Assembly: GCA_038318385.1 (NCBI GenBank)
Contig: JBBQCD010000017.1
Coordinates: 3,546 to 67,545 of the forward strand
Source: Schlegelella_A sp038318385
Lineage (GTDB): Bacteria > Pseudomonadota > Gammaproteobacteria > Burkholderiales > Burkholderiaceae_C
Direction: 5' to 3'
DNA length: 64,000 nucleotides
Shown here piece by piece: positions 36,994 to 46,000 of this stretch (the stretch's first letter is position 1; the number at the start of each line of letters is the position of its first letter). The notes beneath the pieces were generated by a model. It was not told where the DNA came from. It made no database searches and saw only the letters and a program-made list of their open reading frames with translations. The translations under genes were made by a program, and so were the position numbers.

Positions 36994-38436
36994 ATGGCAG
37001 CCGCACGACCCGTCATTCCCATCGCCGCGGTCGATGCAGACGGCGCAGCCGTCTCGATGTACACGTCGGACGCGGCCATACAGCCGCGCTCGGTGCACGG
37101 CTGGTTCGCTGCCTGGCGCTGGGTGCTGGTGTGGGCGACGCAGCTGGTGTTCTACGGCCTGCCATGGCTGACCTGGAACGGCCGCCCGGCGGTCCTGTTC
37201 GACCTGGGTGCGCGCCGTTTCTACATCTTCAACCTGGTGCTGTACCCGCAGGATCTGATCTACCTCACCGGCCTGCTGGTCATCAGCGCCTATGCGCTCT
37301 TCCTCTTCACCGCGGTCGCGGGGCGACTGTGGTGCGGCTACGCCTGTCCGCAGACCGTGTACACCGAGATCTTCATGTGGGTCGAGCACCGCTTCGAGGG
37401 CGACAGGCCGGCGCGCATGAAGCTCGATGCCGGGCCGTGGAACGCGCGCAAGCTGTGGCGCCGTGGTGGCAAGCATGTCGTGTGGATCGCCATCGGACTC
37501 TTCACCGGCTTTACCTTCGTCGGCTACTTCACGCCGATCCGCAGCCTGGCTGCCGAGGTGGCGAGCGCGGGCCTCGGCCCCTGGGAGCTGTTCTGGATCC
37601 TTTTCTACGGCCTGGCGACCTACGGCAACGCCGGGTTCATGCGCGAGCAGGTCTGCAAGTACATGTGCCCCTACGCACGCTTTCAGAGCGCGATGTTCGA
37701 TCACGACACGCTGATCATCAGCTACGACGAGAAGCGCGGCGAGCCACGTGGCTCGCGCTCGCGCAGCGCCGACCGCAAGACGCTCGGCCTCGGCGACTGC
37801 GTCGATTGCACGATCTGCGTGCAGGTCTGCCCGACCGGCATCGACATCCGCAAGGGCCTGCAGTACGAGTGCATCGGCTGCGCTGCCTGCATCGACGCCT
37901 GCGACAGCGTGATGGACAAGATGGACTACCCGCGCGGGCTGATCCGCTATGCGACGCAGCGGGGGCTGTCCGAGGGTCGCTCCGGCCTCGACTACGCGCG
38001 CATCCTGCGACCGCGGGTACTGATCTACAGCGCGGTTCTGCTGCTGATCGTGGCTGCGTTCGTGACGACGCTCGCGTTGCGCAAGCCGATGCGCGTCGAC
38101 GTCGTGCGTGATCGCGGCTCGCTGGCCCGCCTAGTCGAGGACGGCCGGATCGAGAACGTCTACCGGTTGCAGGTGATGAATGCCACGGAGTCGCCGCAGC
38201 ACTATGCGGTCGAGGCCACCGGTATCGACGGGGCCCGGGTCGTGGTGCGCAGCCCGATCGCGCTTGATGCCGCCGAGACCCGCTGGGTCCCCGTGGCCGT
38301 GCAGATCGGCCCTGTGCAGGCGCAGGCGCTCCAGCCCGGCGCTCACCGGATCGAGTTCCACATCACCCGCGTCGCCGAGGCGGGAGACCCCGCCGTCAGC
38401 GTCACCGAACGCTCGACCTTCATCGTGCCGCGTTGA
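36994..38436 (+). CDS. ccoG: cbb3 oxidase accessory ferredoxin-like protein CcoG
   Basis: 480-residue inner-membrane Fe-S protein (CcoG/FixG/RdxA) with five or so helices. CxxxC-type redox motifs occur at RLWCGYACPQT and QVCKYMCPYARF. Two [4Fe-4S] ferredoxin motifs lie at CVDCTICVQVCP and CIGCAACIDACD. The C-terminal Ig-like domain is periplasmic. CcoG reduces copper for insertion into the oxidase. It begins 13 bp after ccoP. Confidence 0.96.
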   Translation: MAAARPVIPIAAVDADGAAVSMYTSDAAIQPRSVHGWFAAWRWVLVWATQLVFYGLPWLTWNGRPAVLFDLGARRFYIFNLVLYPQDLIYLTGLLVISAYALFLFTAVAGRLWCGYACPQTVYTEIFMWVEHRFEGDRPARMKLDAGPWNARKLWRRGGKHVVWIAIGLFTGFTFVGYFTPIRSLAAEVASAGLGPWELFWILFYGLATYGNAGFMREQVCKYMCPYARFQSAMFDHDTLIISYDEKRGEPRGSRSRSADRKTLGLGDCVDCTICVQVCPTGIDIRKGLQYECIGCAACIDACDSVMDKMDYPRGLIRYATQRGLSEGRSGLDYARILRPRVLIYSAVLLLIVAAFVTTLALRKPMRVDVVRDRGSLARLVEDGRIENVYRLQVMNATESPQHYAVEATGIDGARVVVRSPIALDAAETRWVPVAVQIGPVQAQALQPGAHRIEFHITRVAEAGDPAVSVTERSTFIVPR

Positions 38437-38453
38437 TTCACCAGGAAGCTGCC

Positions 38454-38720
38454 ATGCAACCGACCGCTCCTCCGATCCCGATCCCGAGTGCGAGCCCGAG
38501 TGCGAGTCCTGTTCCGGCGCCGGAGCCCTGGTGGCGCTATCCCTTCATGTGGCTGGTCGTTGGCGGGCCGCTCGCGGTCGTGATCGCGGGAACGGCCACC
38601 GCGGTGATCGCGGTGCGTGGCGCTGATCCGGTTCTGCACGTCGACTCGACGCCGCTCTCCCACGGTGGCTCTCCTGCGATGCAGGCGCGCAACCATGCCG
38701 CCACGCCGGCCGAACCCTGA
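38454..38720 (+). CDS. Short FixH/CcoH-like protein
   Basis: 88 residues. A Pro/Ser-rich N-terminus contains short repeats (PIPIPSASPSASP), then EPWWRYPFMWLVVGGPLAVVI forms the single helix and WAVR-like AVRGADPVL follows. The W-Y/W-R-x-P-x-x-W-L pattern is that of FixH N-termini. The periplasmic domain of ordinary FixH (~100 more residues) is missing: the chain ends about 30 residues after the helix. AGGAAG precedes the ATG at 38454. Position after ccoG supports the FixH/CcoH identity, but the role of so short a form is uncertain. Confidence 0.65.
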   Translation: MQPTAPPIPIPSASPSASPVPAPEPWWRYPFMWLVVGGPLAVVIAGTATAVIAVRGADPVLHVDSTPLSHGGSPAMQARNHAATPAEP

Positions 38721-38729
38721 TCGCCAGCG

Positions 38730-38984
38730 ATGAAGCGACTCGCTCTGTGGGTGTTCTGGCCGTCGTTCCTGATGGCCGGGGTGATCGAGATGCTGGTCTT
38801 CAGCCTCGCCGATCCGCACGAGCTGCATGGCCTCGGGGGCGCTCTCGGCGACCTGTCGCCGACGGCCATCTACACGCTGGCCTTCTTCTGCTTCTGGATC
38901 ATCGTCGCGGTCGCGTCGGGGCTCACGCTGCTGCTCGCCACGCCCGACCCCGAGGCATCGGACCCCGGACGTCGCTGGCCATGA
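38730..38984 (+). CDS. Small membrane protein of the cco cluster
   Basis: 84 residues, two helices (~4-26 and ~48-68: YTLAFFCFWIIVAVASGLTL). The N-terminal pattern KRLALWVFWPSFLMAGVIEM is found in unnamed proteins of betaproteobacterial cbb3 clusters, by memory. Nine bp after the FixH-like gene and 55 bp before the next gene, so part of the same unit. Function unknown; an assembly role is an inference from context. Confidence 0.75.
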   Translation: MKRLALWVFWPSFLMAGVIEMLVFSLADPHELHGLGGALGDLSPTAIYTLAFFCFWIIVAVASGLTLLLATPDPEASDPGRRWP

Positions 38985-39039
38985 AGCGAGGGGGCCATGC
39001 GGCTCCAGCGAGTCGGAGCCGTTCGACCAGGGCTGCAGG

Positions 39040-39765
39040 GTGAACTTGTCGCTGGTCGTCGCCGGCGGGCTGATGGGCCTGGCGAGCACGCCGCACTGTG
39101 CCGCGATGTGCGCCGCGCCATGCGCCGCGATCACCCGGAGCTGCGACCCGCAGCGTCCCGCGAGGGTGCTGGCGGCCTGGCACGTCGGCAGGCTGGTCGC
39201 CTACGCGGCGGCCGGCGCCGCAGCGGCGGGCAGCGCGGGTCTGCTCGCCCGCGCGGCAGAAGCGAGCGCGATCGTGCGTCCGTTCTGGACGCTGCTGCAG
39301 GTCGCCGTCATCCTCCTCGGGCTGGCCTTGCTCTGGACGGGACGCACGCCGCTCTGGCTCGACGGGCTCGCGCAACGCATCGGCGCTGCCGTGCGACCGC
39401 GCCGCGATGTCGTCCGCCTGTCGCCACGGGGGGGTGCGAGCAGGGCGGCACTCACCGGACTGGCCTGGGTCGCGCTGCCGTGCGGCGTGCTCTACGCGGC
39501 GCTCGCGGTCGCGGCGCTCGCCGACGGGCCGGCACTCGGCGCCGCGGTGATGGCGGCCTTTGCCGGGGGTTCCGCCTTCGGGCTCGTGGGCGGTCCGTGG
39601 ATCTGGCAACGCCTGGCCCGGGTCGAACGGGTCGCGACGTTGCGGCTGGCCGGGGCCTTGCTGGCGCTCGGCAGTGGCTGGGCTCTCTGGCACGGCATGG
39701 GCGCACCGGGGGCAGCGTGGTGCCTCGACCTGGCGATGGCGACGCGGCTCGCGGTCTTTCGCTGA
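39040..39765 (+). CDS. SafE/DsbD-like membrane protein (UreH domain) of the cco cluster
   Basis: 241-residue polytopic protein of the 'sulfite exporter TauE/SafE' (UreH/CcdA-like) group. It has about six helices and a Cys-rich first loop: STPHCAAMCAAPCAAI. The second half has a matching WVALPCGVLYAALAVAA segment. Relatives sit at the end of cbb3 clusters in many betaproteobacteria and are thought to help copper or heme delivery. I place the start at GTG 39040 after GCAGG because the conserved part begins there. The upstream open frame to 38827 is Arg/Ser-rich and overlaps the previous gene. Confidence 0.85.
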   Translation: MNLSLVVAGGLMGLASTPHCAAMCAAPCAAITRSCDPQRPARVLAAWHVGRLVAYAAAGAAAAGSAGLLARAAEASAIVRPFWTLLQVAVILLGLALLWTGRTPLWLDGLAQRIGAAVRPRRDVVRLSPRGGASRAALTGLAWVALPCGVLYAALAVAALADGPALGAAVMAAFAGGSAFGLVGGPWIWQRLARVERVATLRLAGALLALGSGWALWHGMGAPGAAWCLDLAMATRLAVFR

Positions 39766-39892
39766 CGCGCGCGAGGCGCTGCGTCATTCTCGAGCCCACT
39801 GCACTTCGCCGGGCACACCCCTGCGAGCTCTCCCCGAGGACGACGGCGCGCCCTCACGCATGTCCGTCGGTGAGGGCTGCGCTCAGTTAAAG

Positions 39893-39917
39893 GATCTGAA
39901 AACTCATGGATCAGATC
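39893..39917. promoter_or_regulatory. Inverted repeat GATCTGA-N11-TCAGATC upstream of the tannase gene
   Basis: Perfect 7-bp arms separated by 11 bp, ~120-140 bp before the tannase start, inside an AT-rich leader that contrasts with the GC-rich surroundings. Candidate operator for a dimeric regulator, possibly the MarR protein encoded after the tannase gene; this is inference. Confidence 0.4.
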
Positions 39918-39922
39918 GACAG

Positions 39923-39951
39923 GGTATTTACGGAGAATAAAAGTTAATACC
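39923..39951. promoter_or_regulatory. Second inverted repeat GGTATT-N17-AATACC in the tannase leader
   Basis: Perfect 6-bp arms enclosing an A-rich segment (GAGAATAAAAG). It follows the first repeat by 5 bp. Could be a second operator or a weak hairpin in the transcript. No clear -35/-10 pair could be fixed. Confidence 0.3.
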
Positions 39952-40033
39952 GGCAATTACATTGCCATTTAGGCAGTGCGAACAGCACGCTGCGCCGGCC
40001 TCGCGATGGGCTCAAAACGCACAGGAGACTGAC

Positions 40034-41902
40034 ATGACTCGACTCTCGGAGCTTCGCTGGGTTCTCGCCGCTGCGCTCGCCGTGGGCGGCGCGGCAGGAT
40101 GCGGTGGGGGCGGCGATTCTTCTACTCCTGCACCTGCTCCAGCCCCTGCACCAGCGCCCGCAGCCCTGCTCAACAATCCCGATCCCGCGAGCGGCTGTGC
40201 TGCCTTTGCGACGATGGCAACCGCGCTGTCGGCGACTGGCATGCAGGTGGCCATTACCTCAGCGACGCTGCGCACCACGGCGACTGCAGATGCCTCCGGC
40301 AATTACCAGCCGTATTGCGCTGTCGTCGGCACGATCAATGGCGGCCGCGTAGGAACCAAGGTCGCCGGCCAGACAGATGCGCAGACCACTTACGCGATCG
40401 GCTTCCAGATAAACCTGCCAAGCACCTGGAACGGCAAGCTGTTCTTCGGCGGCGGTGGCGGCTCCAATGGTTCGATATCGAACACGACCGGCACTGTAAC
40501 CAACGGAGAAGCCGTCAACCCGTTGCTCCTGGGCTACGCGACCGCTTCCAACGACACTGGCCACAACAACGGCATCAACAGCGATAGCAATAACGCTGGG
40601 GCCGCCGCCTTCGGCATCGATCAGCAGGCTCGCGTCGACTTCGGTTACAACGGGATCGGCGTCACCAAGCAGCTCAGCAACGCTCTGATTTCGCGCTACT
40701 ACGGCAAGGCGCAGACGCACTCCTACTTCGTCGGCTGCTCGGAAGGCGGGCGGGAGGCGATGATGGTTGCGCAGCGCTATGGCGGCCAGTTCAATGGCAT
40801 CGTCGCTGGCGACCCAGGCTCCGACTTGCCGAAGGCGTGGCTGGGTGAGGCGTGGAACACGCAGCAATTCGCCAACGCCGCGCAGGCGCAAGGCTACTTC
40901 GAGACCACTGGCCCGGGCGCCGGCGTCACCCCACTCATCAATGCCGCTGTCAAGCCGGCGCAGTGGACGGCGCTGCAGCAGGCGGTCTTGAACCAGTGCG
41001 ACGCGGCCGACGGCCTGGCCGATGGCATGATCAACAAGACTTGCTCATTCGATGTCACGACCCTCACCTGCGGAGCGGCGGGGGCGCCCGCCGATTGTTT
41101 GCTTCCCGCCCAGGTGACGGCGCTGCAGAAGGTTATGGGCGGTGCCAAGAACTCCACCGGCACTTCGCTCTATGCGGACTGGCCCTGGGACGCGGGTATC
41201 GGCCGCTCGGGCTGGCTTTCCTGGAACACCGGCAACTACAGCACGACCGGCACCAACACTGCGATCAACGTCACTCTCGGCGGCGGCGCGGGTCCGTTGA
41301 TCTTCACGACCCCGCCGACGATCGGCCTCGCCACCGCGAACTCGCTTGTCCAGTACGAGCTCAACTTCAACTTCGATACCGACACTGCCAAGCTCACCGC
41401 GACGACGCCCACCTATCCGGTGGCGCCGCTCGACTTCATGGGCACTCACTCGACTGACCTCTCGGCCTTCAAGGCGAATGGCGGAAAGATGATCCTGTAC
41501 CACGGCCGCGGCGATCCGGTGTTCTCGTTCAACTACACCGCCGGCTGGATCGATTCGCTGAGCCTGACGCCAGCGAACGGAACGGTGAAGGACTTTGTGC
41601 GCCTGTTCGGTGTGCCGGGAATGAACCATTGCAGCGGCGGCCCGGCGACGGACGTCATTCCAGTCTTCACCGCGATGGTCGATTGGGTCGAGAAGGGCCA
41701 GGCGCCGGATAGCATCGTCGCCGCGTCGAACACGGCAGCGCCCGCGACTTACGGCTGGACCTTGCCGGCCGGCGCGACGACGCGGGTGCGCCCGCTCTGC
41801 CCGTATCCGCAGTACGCGCGCTACATTGGTGCGACCGGAACGAGCGCTGCGGCGCTGGCAGCGCAGAACAATCCAAGCAGCTACGTCTGCACGACGCTCT
41901 GA
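40034..41902 (+). CDS. Tannase/feruloyl esterase family lipoprotein
   Basis: 622-residue exported esterase of the tannase family, likely cleaving ester-linked aromatic acids. The N-terminus has a signal peptide ending in a lipobox (VGGAAGC, Cys ~21), then an Ala-Pro linker. The catalytic serine is in GCSEGGRE, the acid residue is probably in YHGRGDPV, and the histidine is in GMNHCSGG. The Cys next to Ser and the Cys next to His form the CS-D-HC arrangement typical of the family. The ATG at 40034 follows AGGAGA. The AT-rich leader suggests its own control or acquisition. An intradiol dioxygenase lies 7 kb away, which may hint at aromatic use. Confidence 0.9.
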   Translation: MTRLSELRWVLAAALAVGGAAGCGGGGDSSTPAPAPAPAPAPAALLNNPDPASGCAAFATMATALSATGMQVAITSATLRTTATADASGNYQPYCAVVGTINGGRVGTKVAGQTDAQTTYAIGFQINLPSTWNGKLFFGGGGGSNGSISNTTGTVTNGEAVNPLLLGYATASNDTGHNNGINSDSNNAGAAAFGIDQQARVDFGYNGIGVTKQLSNALISRYYGKAQTHSYFVGCSEGGREAMMVAQRYGGQFNGIVAGDPGSDLPKAWLGEAWNTQQFANAAQAQGYFETTGPGAGVTPLINAAVKPAQWTALQQAVLNQCDAADGLADGMINKTCSFDVTTLTCGAAGAPADCLLPAQVTALQKVMGGAKNSTGTSLYADWPWDAGIGRSGWLSWNTGNYSTTGTNTAINVTLGGGAGPLIFTTPPTIGLATANSLVQYELNFNFDTDTAKLTATTPTYPVAPLDFMGTHSTDLSAFKANGGKMILYHGRGDPVFSFNYTAGWIDSLSLTPANGTVKDFVRLFGVPGMNHCSGGPATDVIPVFTAMVDWVEKGQAPDSIVAASNTAAPATYGWTLPAGATTRVRPLCPYPQYARYIGATGTSAAALAAQNNPSSYVCTTL

Positions 41903-41939
41903 TACGTCTGCTCTGCATTTACACTTCGAGTTGGGCTTC

Positions 41940-41969
41940 GCGCCGCCGCTTCGGCGGCGCGCCCGTTTT
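41940..41969 (+). terminator. Rho-independent terminator after the tannase gene
   Basis: A 9-bp perfect stem GCGCCGCCG/CGGCGGCGC with a 3-base loop, followed within a few bases by TTTT. It lies 38 bp after the tannase stop and before the MarR start, so the MarR gene probably has separate transcription or depends on read-through. Confidence 0.75.
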
Positions 41970-41984
41970 CCAGATCGGAAGTCG

Positions 41985-42506
41985 ATGCCGCGTCCTGCCC
42001 GTGCGCTCAATACCGCCAGCGGTGTCGATGGCGTGGACCGGACCCGCCGCGAGACGATATTTCCCGGTGGTCTCGACCACGGCCCCATGCAGAAGCTCCT
42101 CGGATACAACCTAGCCCAGGCCACGATTCCGAGTCTCAGAATTTTTGCCAAGCGCATCGGCGAGCCATTTCAGCTGCGCCGCCTCGACTTCACGATCTTG
42201 ATGTTGGTTGCCGCCAACCCGGGCGCGACGCAGCGTCAGCTGTCGCTTGCTCTGGACGTCTCAGCGCCGCGCCTGACGCTGGTCTGCGACAAGCTCGAAG
42301 AGCGCGAACTGATCACGCGAACTCGTAGCGAAGACGATCGGCGCAAGCAATACATCGCCCTCACGCGCAAGGGCGTAGCGCTGGTGAAGAAGGCTGATCA
42401 CGTCGCCGACAACATGGAAAGGGAGTTGCTTGGGCACCTGACCGAGCTCGAGCGAACACTGTTGTTCCAGTTGCTCGAGAAGGTAGCGATCCATCGCCGC
42501 GTCTAG
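41985..42506 (+). CDS. MarR-family transcriptional regulator
   Basis: 173 residues. Winged-helix core: FTILMLVAANPGATQRQLSL, recognition helix region DVSAPRLTLVCDKLEERELI, and the wing TRSEDDRRKQYIALTRKG. MarR proteins usually sense aromatic ligands and repress neighbouring genes; the tannase gene just upstream is the natural candidate target. GGAA precedes the ATG at 41985; an internal ATG at 42087 (MQKLLGYN) would remove 34 poorly conserved residues. Confidence 0.9.
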   Translation: MPRPARALNTASGVDGVDRTRRETIFPGGLDHGPMQKLLGYNLAQATIPSLRIFAKRIGEPFQLRRLDFTILMLVAANPGATQRQLSLALDVSAPRLTLVCDKLEERELITRTRSEDDRRKQYIALTRKGVALVKKADHVADNMERELLGHLTELERTLLFQLLEKVAIHRRV

Positions 42507-42711
42507 AGGGAAAGCGCAAGCGAGCTTCCAGACGTGTCGGAGCGGTTGGCGCATCAAGGGCGTCGCGCAGCGGGTCGACTTCTGCTCACCGCGGCCCTGG
42601 CTTCGGTGCGATGGGGCAGCGCATGTCCGCTGCGTTCAGCATCGGCGGATGCAGATCGCAGCGCAGCAGGTTCTGTCCGCACCGTGCGTGCGGGCACCCG
42701 GACGCAACCGA

Positions 42712-42975
42712 TCAGAAGCAGGGGACCTTGCGCCCCGACATGTCGTAGCACGTCCTCAGGGCCATCAACTCGCCGCCCGCGCCCCCGCCGCCTCCCTTCT
42801 GGACAAGACCGACGCGAACCTCGACGTTGAGGAGCGCAGAGTCGGTCGTGGTCCCCGAAGAATCGAGCTGGTTGACGGCGATCTCTCGGCTGCCGCCGCC
42901 AAGACTCTCGGTGGCGAGAATCTTGCCGGTGTTGCTGATGTAGATGGCCAGGGCGATGTTGTTGACGGTGGGCAT
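42712..42975 (-). CDS. Unknown 87-residue protein after the FecR-TPR-barrel gene
   Basis: A strong ribosome site (AGAGGAAG) precedes the ATG at 42975. The chain starts with hydrophobic strand-like residues (VNNIALAIYISNTGKILATE), has a serine/threonine-rich middle, a glycine tract (KGGGGGAGGEL), and ends CYDMSGRKVPCF with two Cys. No signal peptide or membrane helix. It starts 53 bp after the barrel gene stop on the same strand, so it is probably the third gene of that unit. I recognise no family. Confidence 0.6.
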   Translation of the reverse strand: MPTVNNIALAIYISNTGKILATESLGGGSREIAVNQLDSSGTTTDSALLNVEVRVGLVQKGGGGGAGGELMALRTCYDMSGRKVPCF

Positions 42976-43028
42976 GGCTTCCTCTTTCAGGTAAATCGCT
43001 TCACATCGAAGCGGGACAGGGACGGGGA

Positions 43029-46000
43029 TCAGAACGAGGCGGACATCCGCGCCAGGAGCGTCCTGCGCGGCGAAATCCTCGGTGCGGAAAAGGCATCGAT
43101 CTCCTGGTACCGGAAGCGTCGATCGAACAGGTTCTTCGCTTCGACGGAGACGGAAGCGTTGCGGCTGGCGAATTGGTACGCGAGCGAGACGTTGGCCACC
43201 ACGAGGCCACTCTTGCCATCGACGACATCGTTTGCCGGATCGACGTATCTGACGCGCTGGTTCACGTAGATCGCTTCGAGCACCGCCGACCAGGTGGTGG
43301 GCCCATTGAAGCGCAACGCGAGGGGGACGATGACGGAGCGGATGTCCGTGAACGCCTCGTTGCCGGGATTGTCTTCAGGTCGCTGCAGGCGCTCGTACTG
43401 AAGCTCTGTCGTGAGCGTCGTCCGGGTGTTCAGCACGCGATAGACGTAGGCCTTGGCGAAGCGCTCGTTCCAGTCGGAATACGGCTCCCCGGGAAAGTTG
43501 GGGACCTTGGACTTGCGGGCCGACACCTCGGCGCCTGCGAAGGTCTTCGTGGAGAAGGCGTGGTGCAGCGCCACGCCGAGGCGCCGCGACAGCGTTCCGT
43601 TGGGATCGTCGAAGACCTGGTTGAAGCCCAGGACCTGCGAGGGCTGGAGCGTCTGATTCGCGTCGAAGCTGCGCTTGATCGTCTTGAACCAGGTCGCTCG
43701 AAGGGTGGTGTCGCTGGACAAGGTCCACAGAAGCCCGAACTTGGGGTTGGTCTTCGAGACCCGGAAGCCCGCCTGCTCGAAGGTGTCCTGACTCAGCCCG
43801 ACCACCGGGCGCAGTCCCCAGGGCAGGCTCGTGAAGACTGCGAGTGCGTAGAGGCTGTGGCCCTTCTCGTCGCTGTTGGCGCTGCCGCCGGGATCTTCGA
43901 GGACGACGCGGTTGAGGTACGTCGCGAATCCGGTCGTGAGGTGCCACGCAGCCGTCTTGTGCAGATACTGGATCTCGCCGGCATCGATGTGCTCGTGATC
44001 CTCGAAGAAGTTGTCGGGGTCCGGTTTCGCGAACAGCCTCTCCCGGGACGTGCCCGACAGTGCCGAGACGACGAGGTTGGAGCCCTGGTCGAATACGAAG
44101 ATTCCGCCCACACGGGCCGATCGCCGCTTGAATTCGTCGCGGAGATTGCGGCTGAAGTCGTCGCTGTCGAATCGCAGGGACAGGTCGCCTTGGCTCGAGC
44201 TGTCATCGCGCAGTTCGGCCTGGATGCGCAGCGCGGGTGTCAGTCCGACCTGCAGGAACGCATCGTAGGTACCCCGTTTCAGATCGTTGTTTTCGCGCAG
44301 CCCCTTCGTCTCGTAGTGATACTGACCCACGCTGTATGCGATGTTCCCCGTCAGGACCGAGGCAAAGACCTGCTCTCCGAGCGTGCGGTGAGTCCCGAAC
44401 AGGCCGTCCACCTTGACGGCGAATTGGTCGCGACCGAACAGCGGCGTGAACTCGTGACTGCTGGCCTGCACCGGGCCGAGCTCTGCGAACACCTGCCGTC
44501 GGTCCGTCAGCAGCTCGGGTGAAATGGTGTTGAGGCCCAGGGGCTGCCGCAGCTGCGACTGGAACAGCTCACCCACGCGGGCACCTTCGCTGCGCACCTG
44601 GCCGTTGTAGGCGTCCGACAGGAAGCGGTGGGCAGAGGCATCGCCGGGCTCGAGGCTCAGAGACTTCACCGCTTCGAGCAATGCCAGCTGGTCGAAGCCG
44701 ATCGCGCGATAGGTGCGTGCCAGGCTCACCCTGCGGGCCGCCTGATCCTGGTCGAGCAGCAGGCGTGAACGATAGACCGCCCGGTTGTCGTTGAGCTGGA
44801 TCGACTTCTGGATATCGACCAGCGCTTCGGCGGGCCGGTTCTCGAGCTGCTTGAGGATGGCGCCGTAGAGCCACGGGGTCGGGTCCCGGGGATCGAAGTC
44901 CTTCGCCAGTGCGAACTGCGCCTCCGCCAGGCGATCCCTTCGTTCCTCGAAGTACGCCTTGCCGAGGTAGCTTCGGACCAGAGAGCTTTCGGTGTCGAGG
45001 ATGGCCGCGACCTCGATCTCCTGCCGGCCGCCGGCAAGATCACCCTCGCGGATCTTCGCCAATCCCAGCCCCAGCCGAGGCAGCGGATCGGCAGTGTCGA
45101 GTCGGATCGCCGTTTCGAAGGAATCCCTGGCACCCTGCGTCTCGAGTCGAACCAGGCGCACGAACCCAACCACGCTGTGAGCCCGTGAAAGGTTCGGATC
45201 CGATCGCGCAGCGTCCGTGGCCGCAGCGAGCGCGGCGTCCGAGTCGCCGATCGCAAGCTCCAGTTCCGCCAGCCGCGCCTTGCGCGACGCGTCCGGCGAA
45301 ATGCTGTTGGCTCTGCGAACGCTGGCCAGGGCATCGGCAATCCGGAAGTCGGCCTGTTGCGCATAGGAGCGTGCGATCCAGGCCGTGGCCGAGGCGCTGT
45401 CGAGTCTCGTGGCCAGCTCGGAGTAGAGGTTCGCCGTTGTCTTGTCGCCCTGAGCCACGGCGATCGTCGCGAGCAGGGCGTAGGCCACCGCATCGGTCGG
45501 ACGGCCTTGAAGGACATCGGCGGGCAACGCGGCTTCGAGTTTCCGCTTCGCCTCGTCGATGCGTCCGACCGCGAGCAGCCGGCTTGCGCACGCGATCACC
45601 GGCCGGGATGCCTGCGCGGACGAGATGACGGGCTCGACATGGAGGGTCCACACCACGGCGTCTCGCGGGCGCACGACGACATCGCGTACCAGCCCTGTCG
45701 ATGCGGTGGCCGCGGCGGATTCTCCGGCGACGAGAATGATGTCCGCGGTGCCGGCGTCATCGGAAGCGCGGACGCGACCCTCGTAGACCGTGATGCGGTC
45801 CGTGTCCGGCTGGCGGGAGGCTGCCCCCGCATCCCGCGGGCAGCTCGGATCCGCAAAGGCAGCGCTCTCCCGCTGCACCTCGACGAGAAATTCGGTGCCT
45901 TCGACGTTGGCGTTGATGTACGGCGTCTTCACCCGGAAAGGCCGGGGGGTGCGACTGATGACGTAGATCGCGCCGGAAACGACGTCCAGCAGCGGAGCCC

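Noticed and set aside
38470..38510. Short direct repeats in the FixH-like gene as a CRISPR or minisatellite
   Set aside because: Only two or three short copies, in frame, encoding a Pro/Ser-rich segment. No spacers of unique sequence.
42675..42700. Hairpin between the convergent MarR and 87-residue-protein genes as a terminator
   Set aside because: A short 6-bp stem (CCGCAC/GTGCGG) without a T run on either strand.
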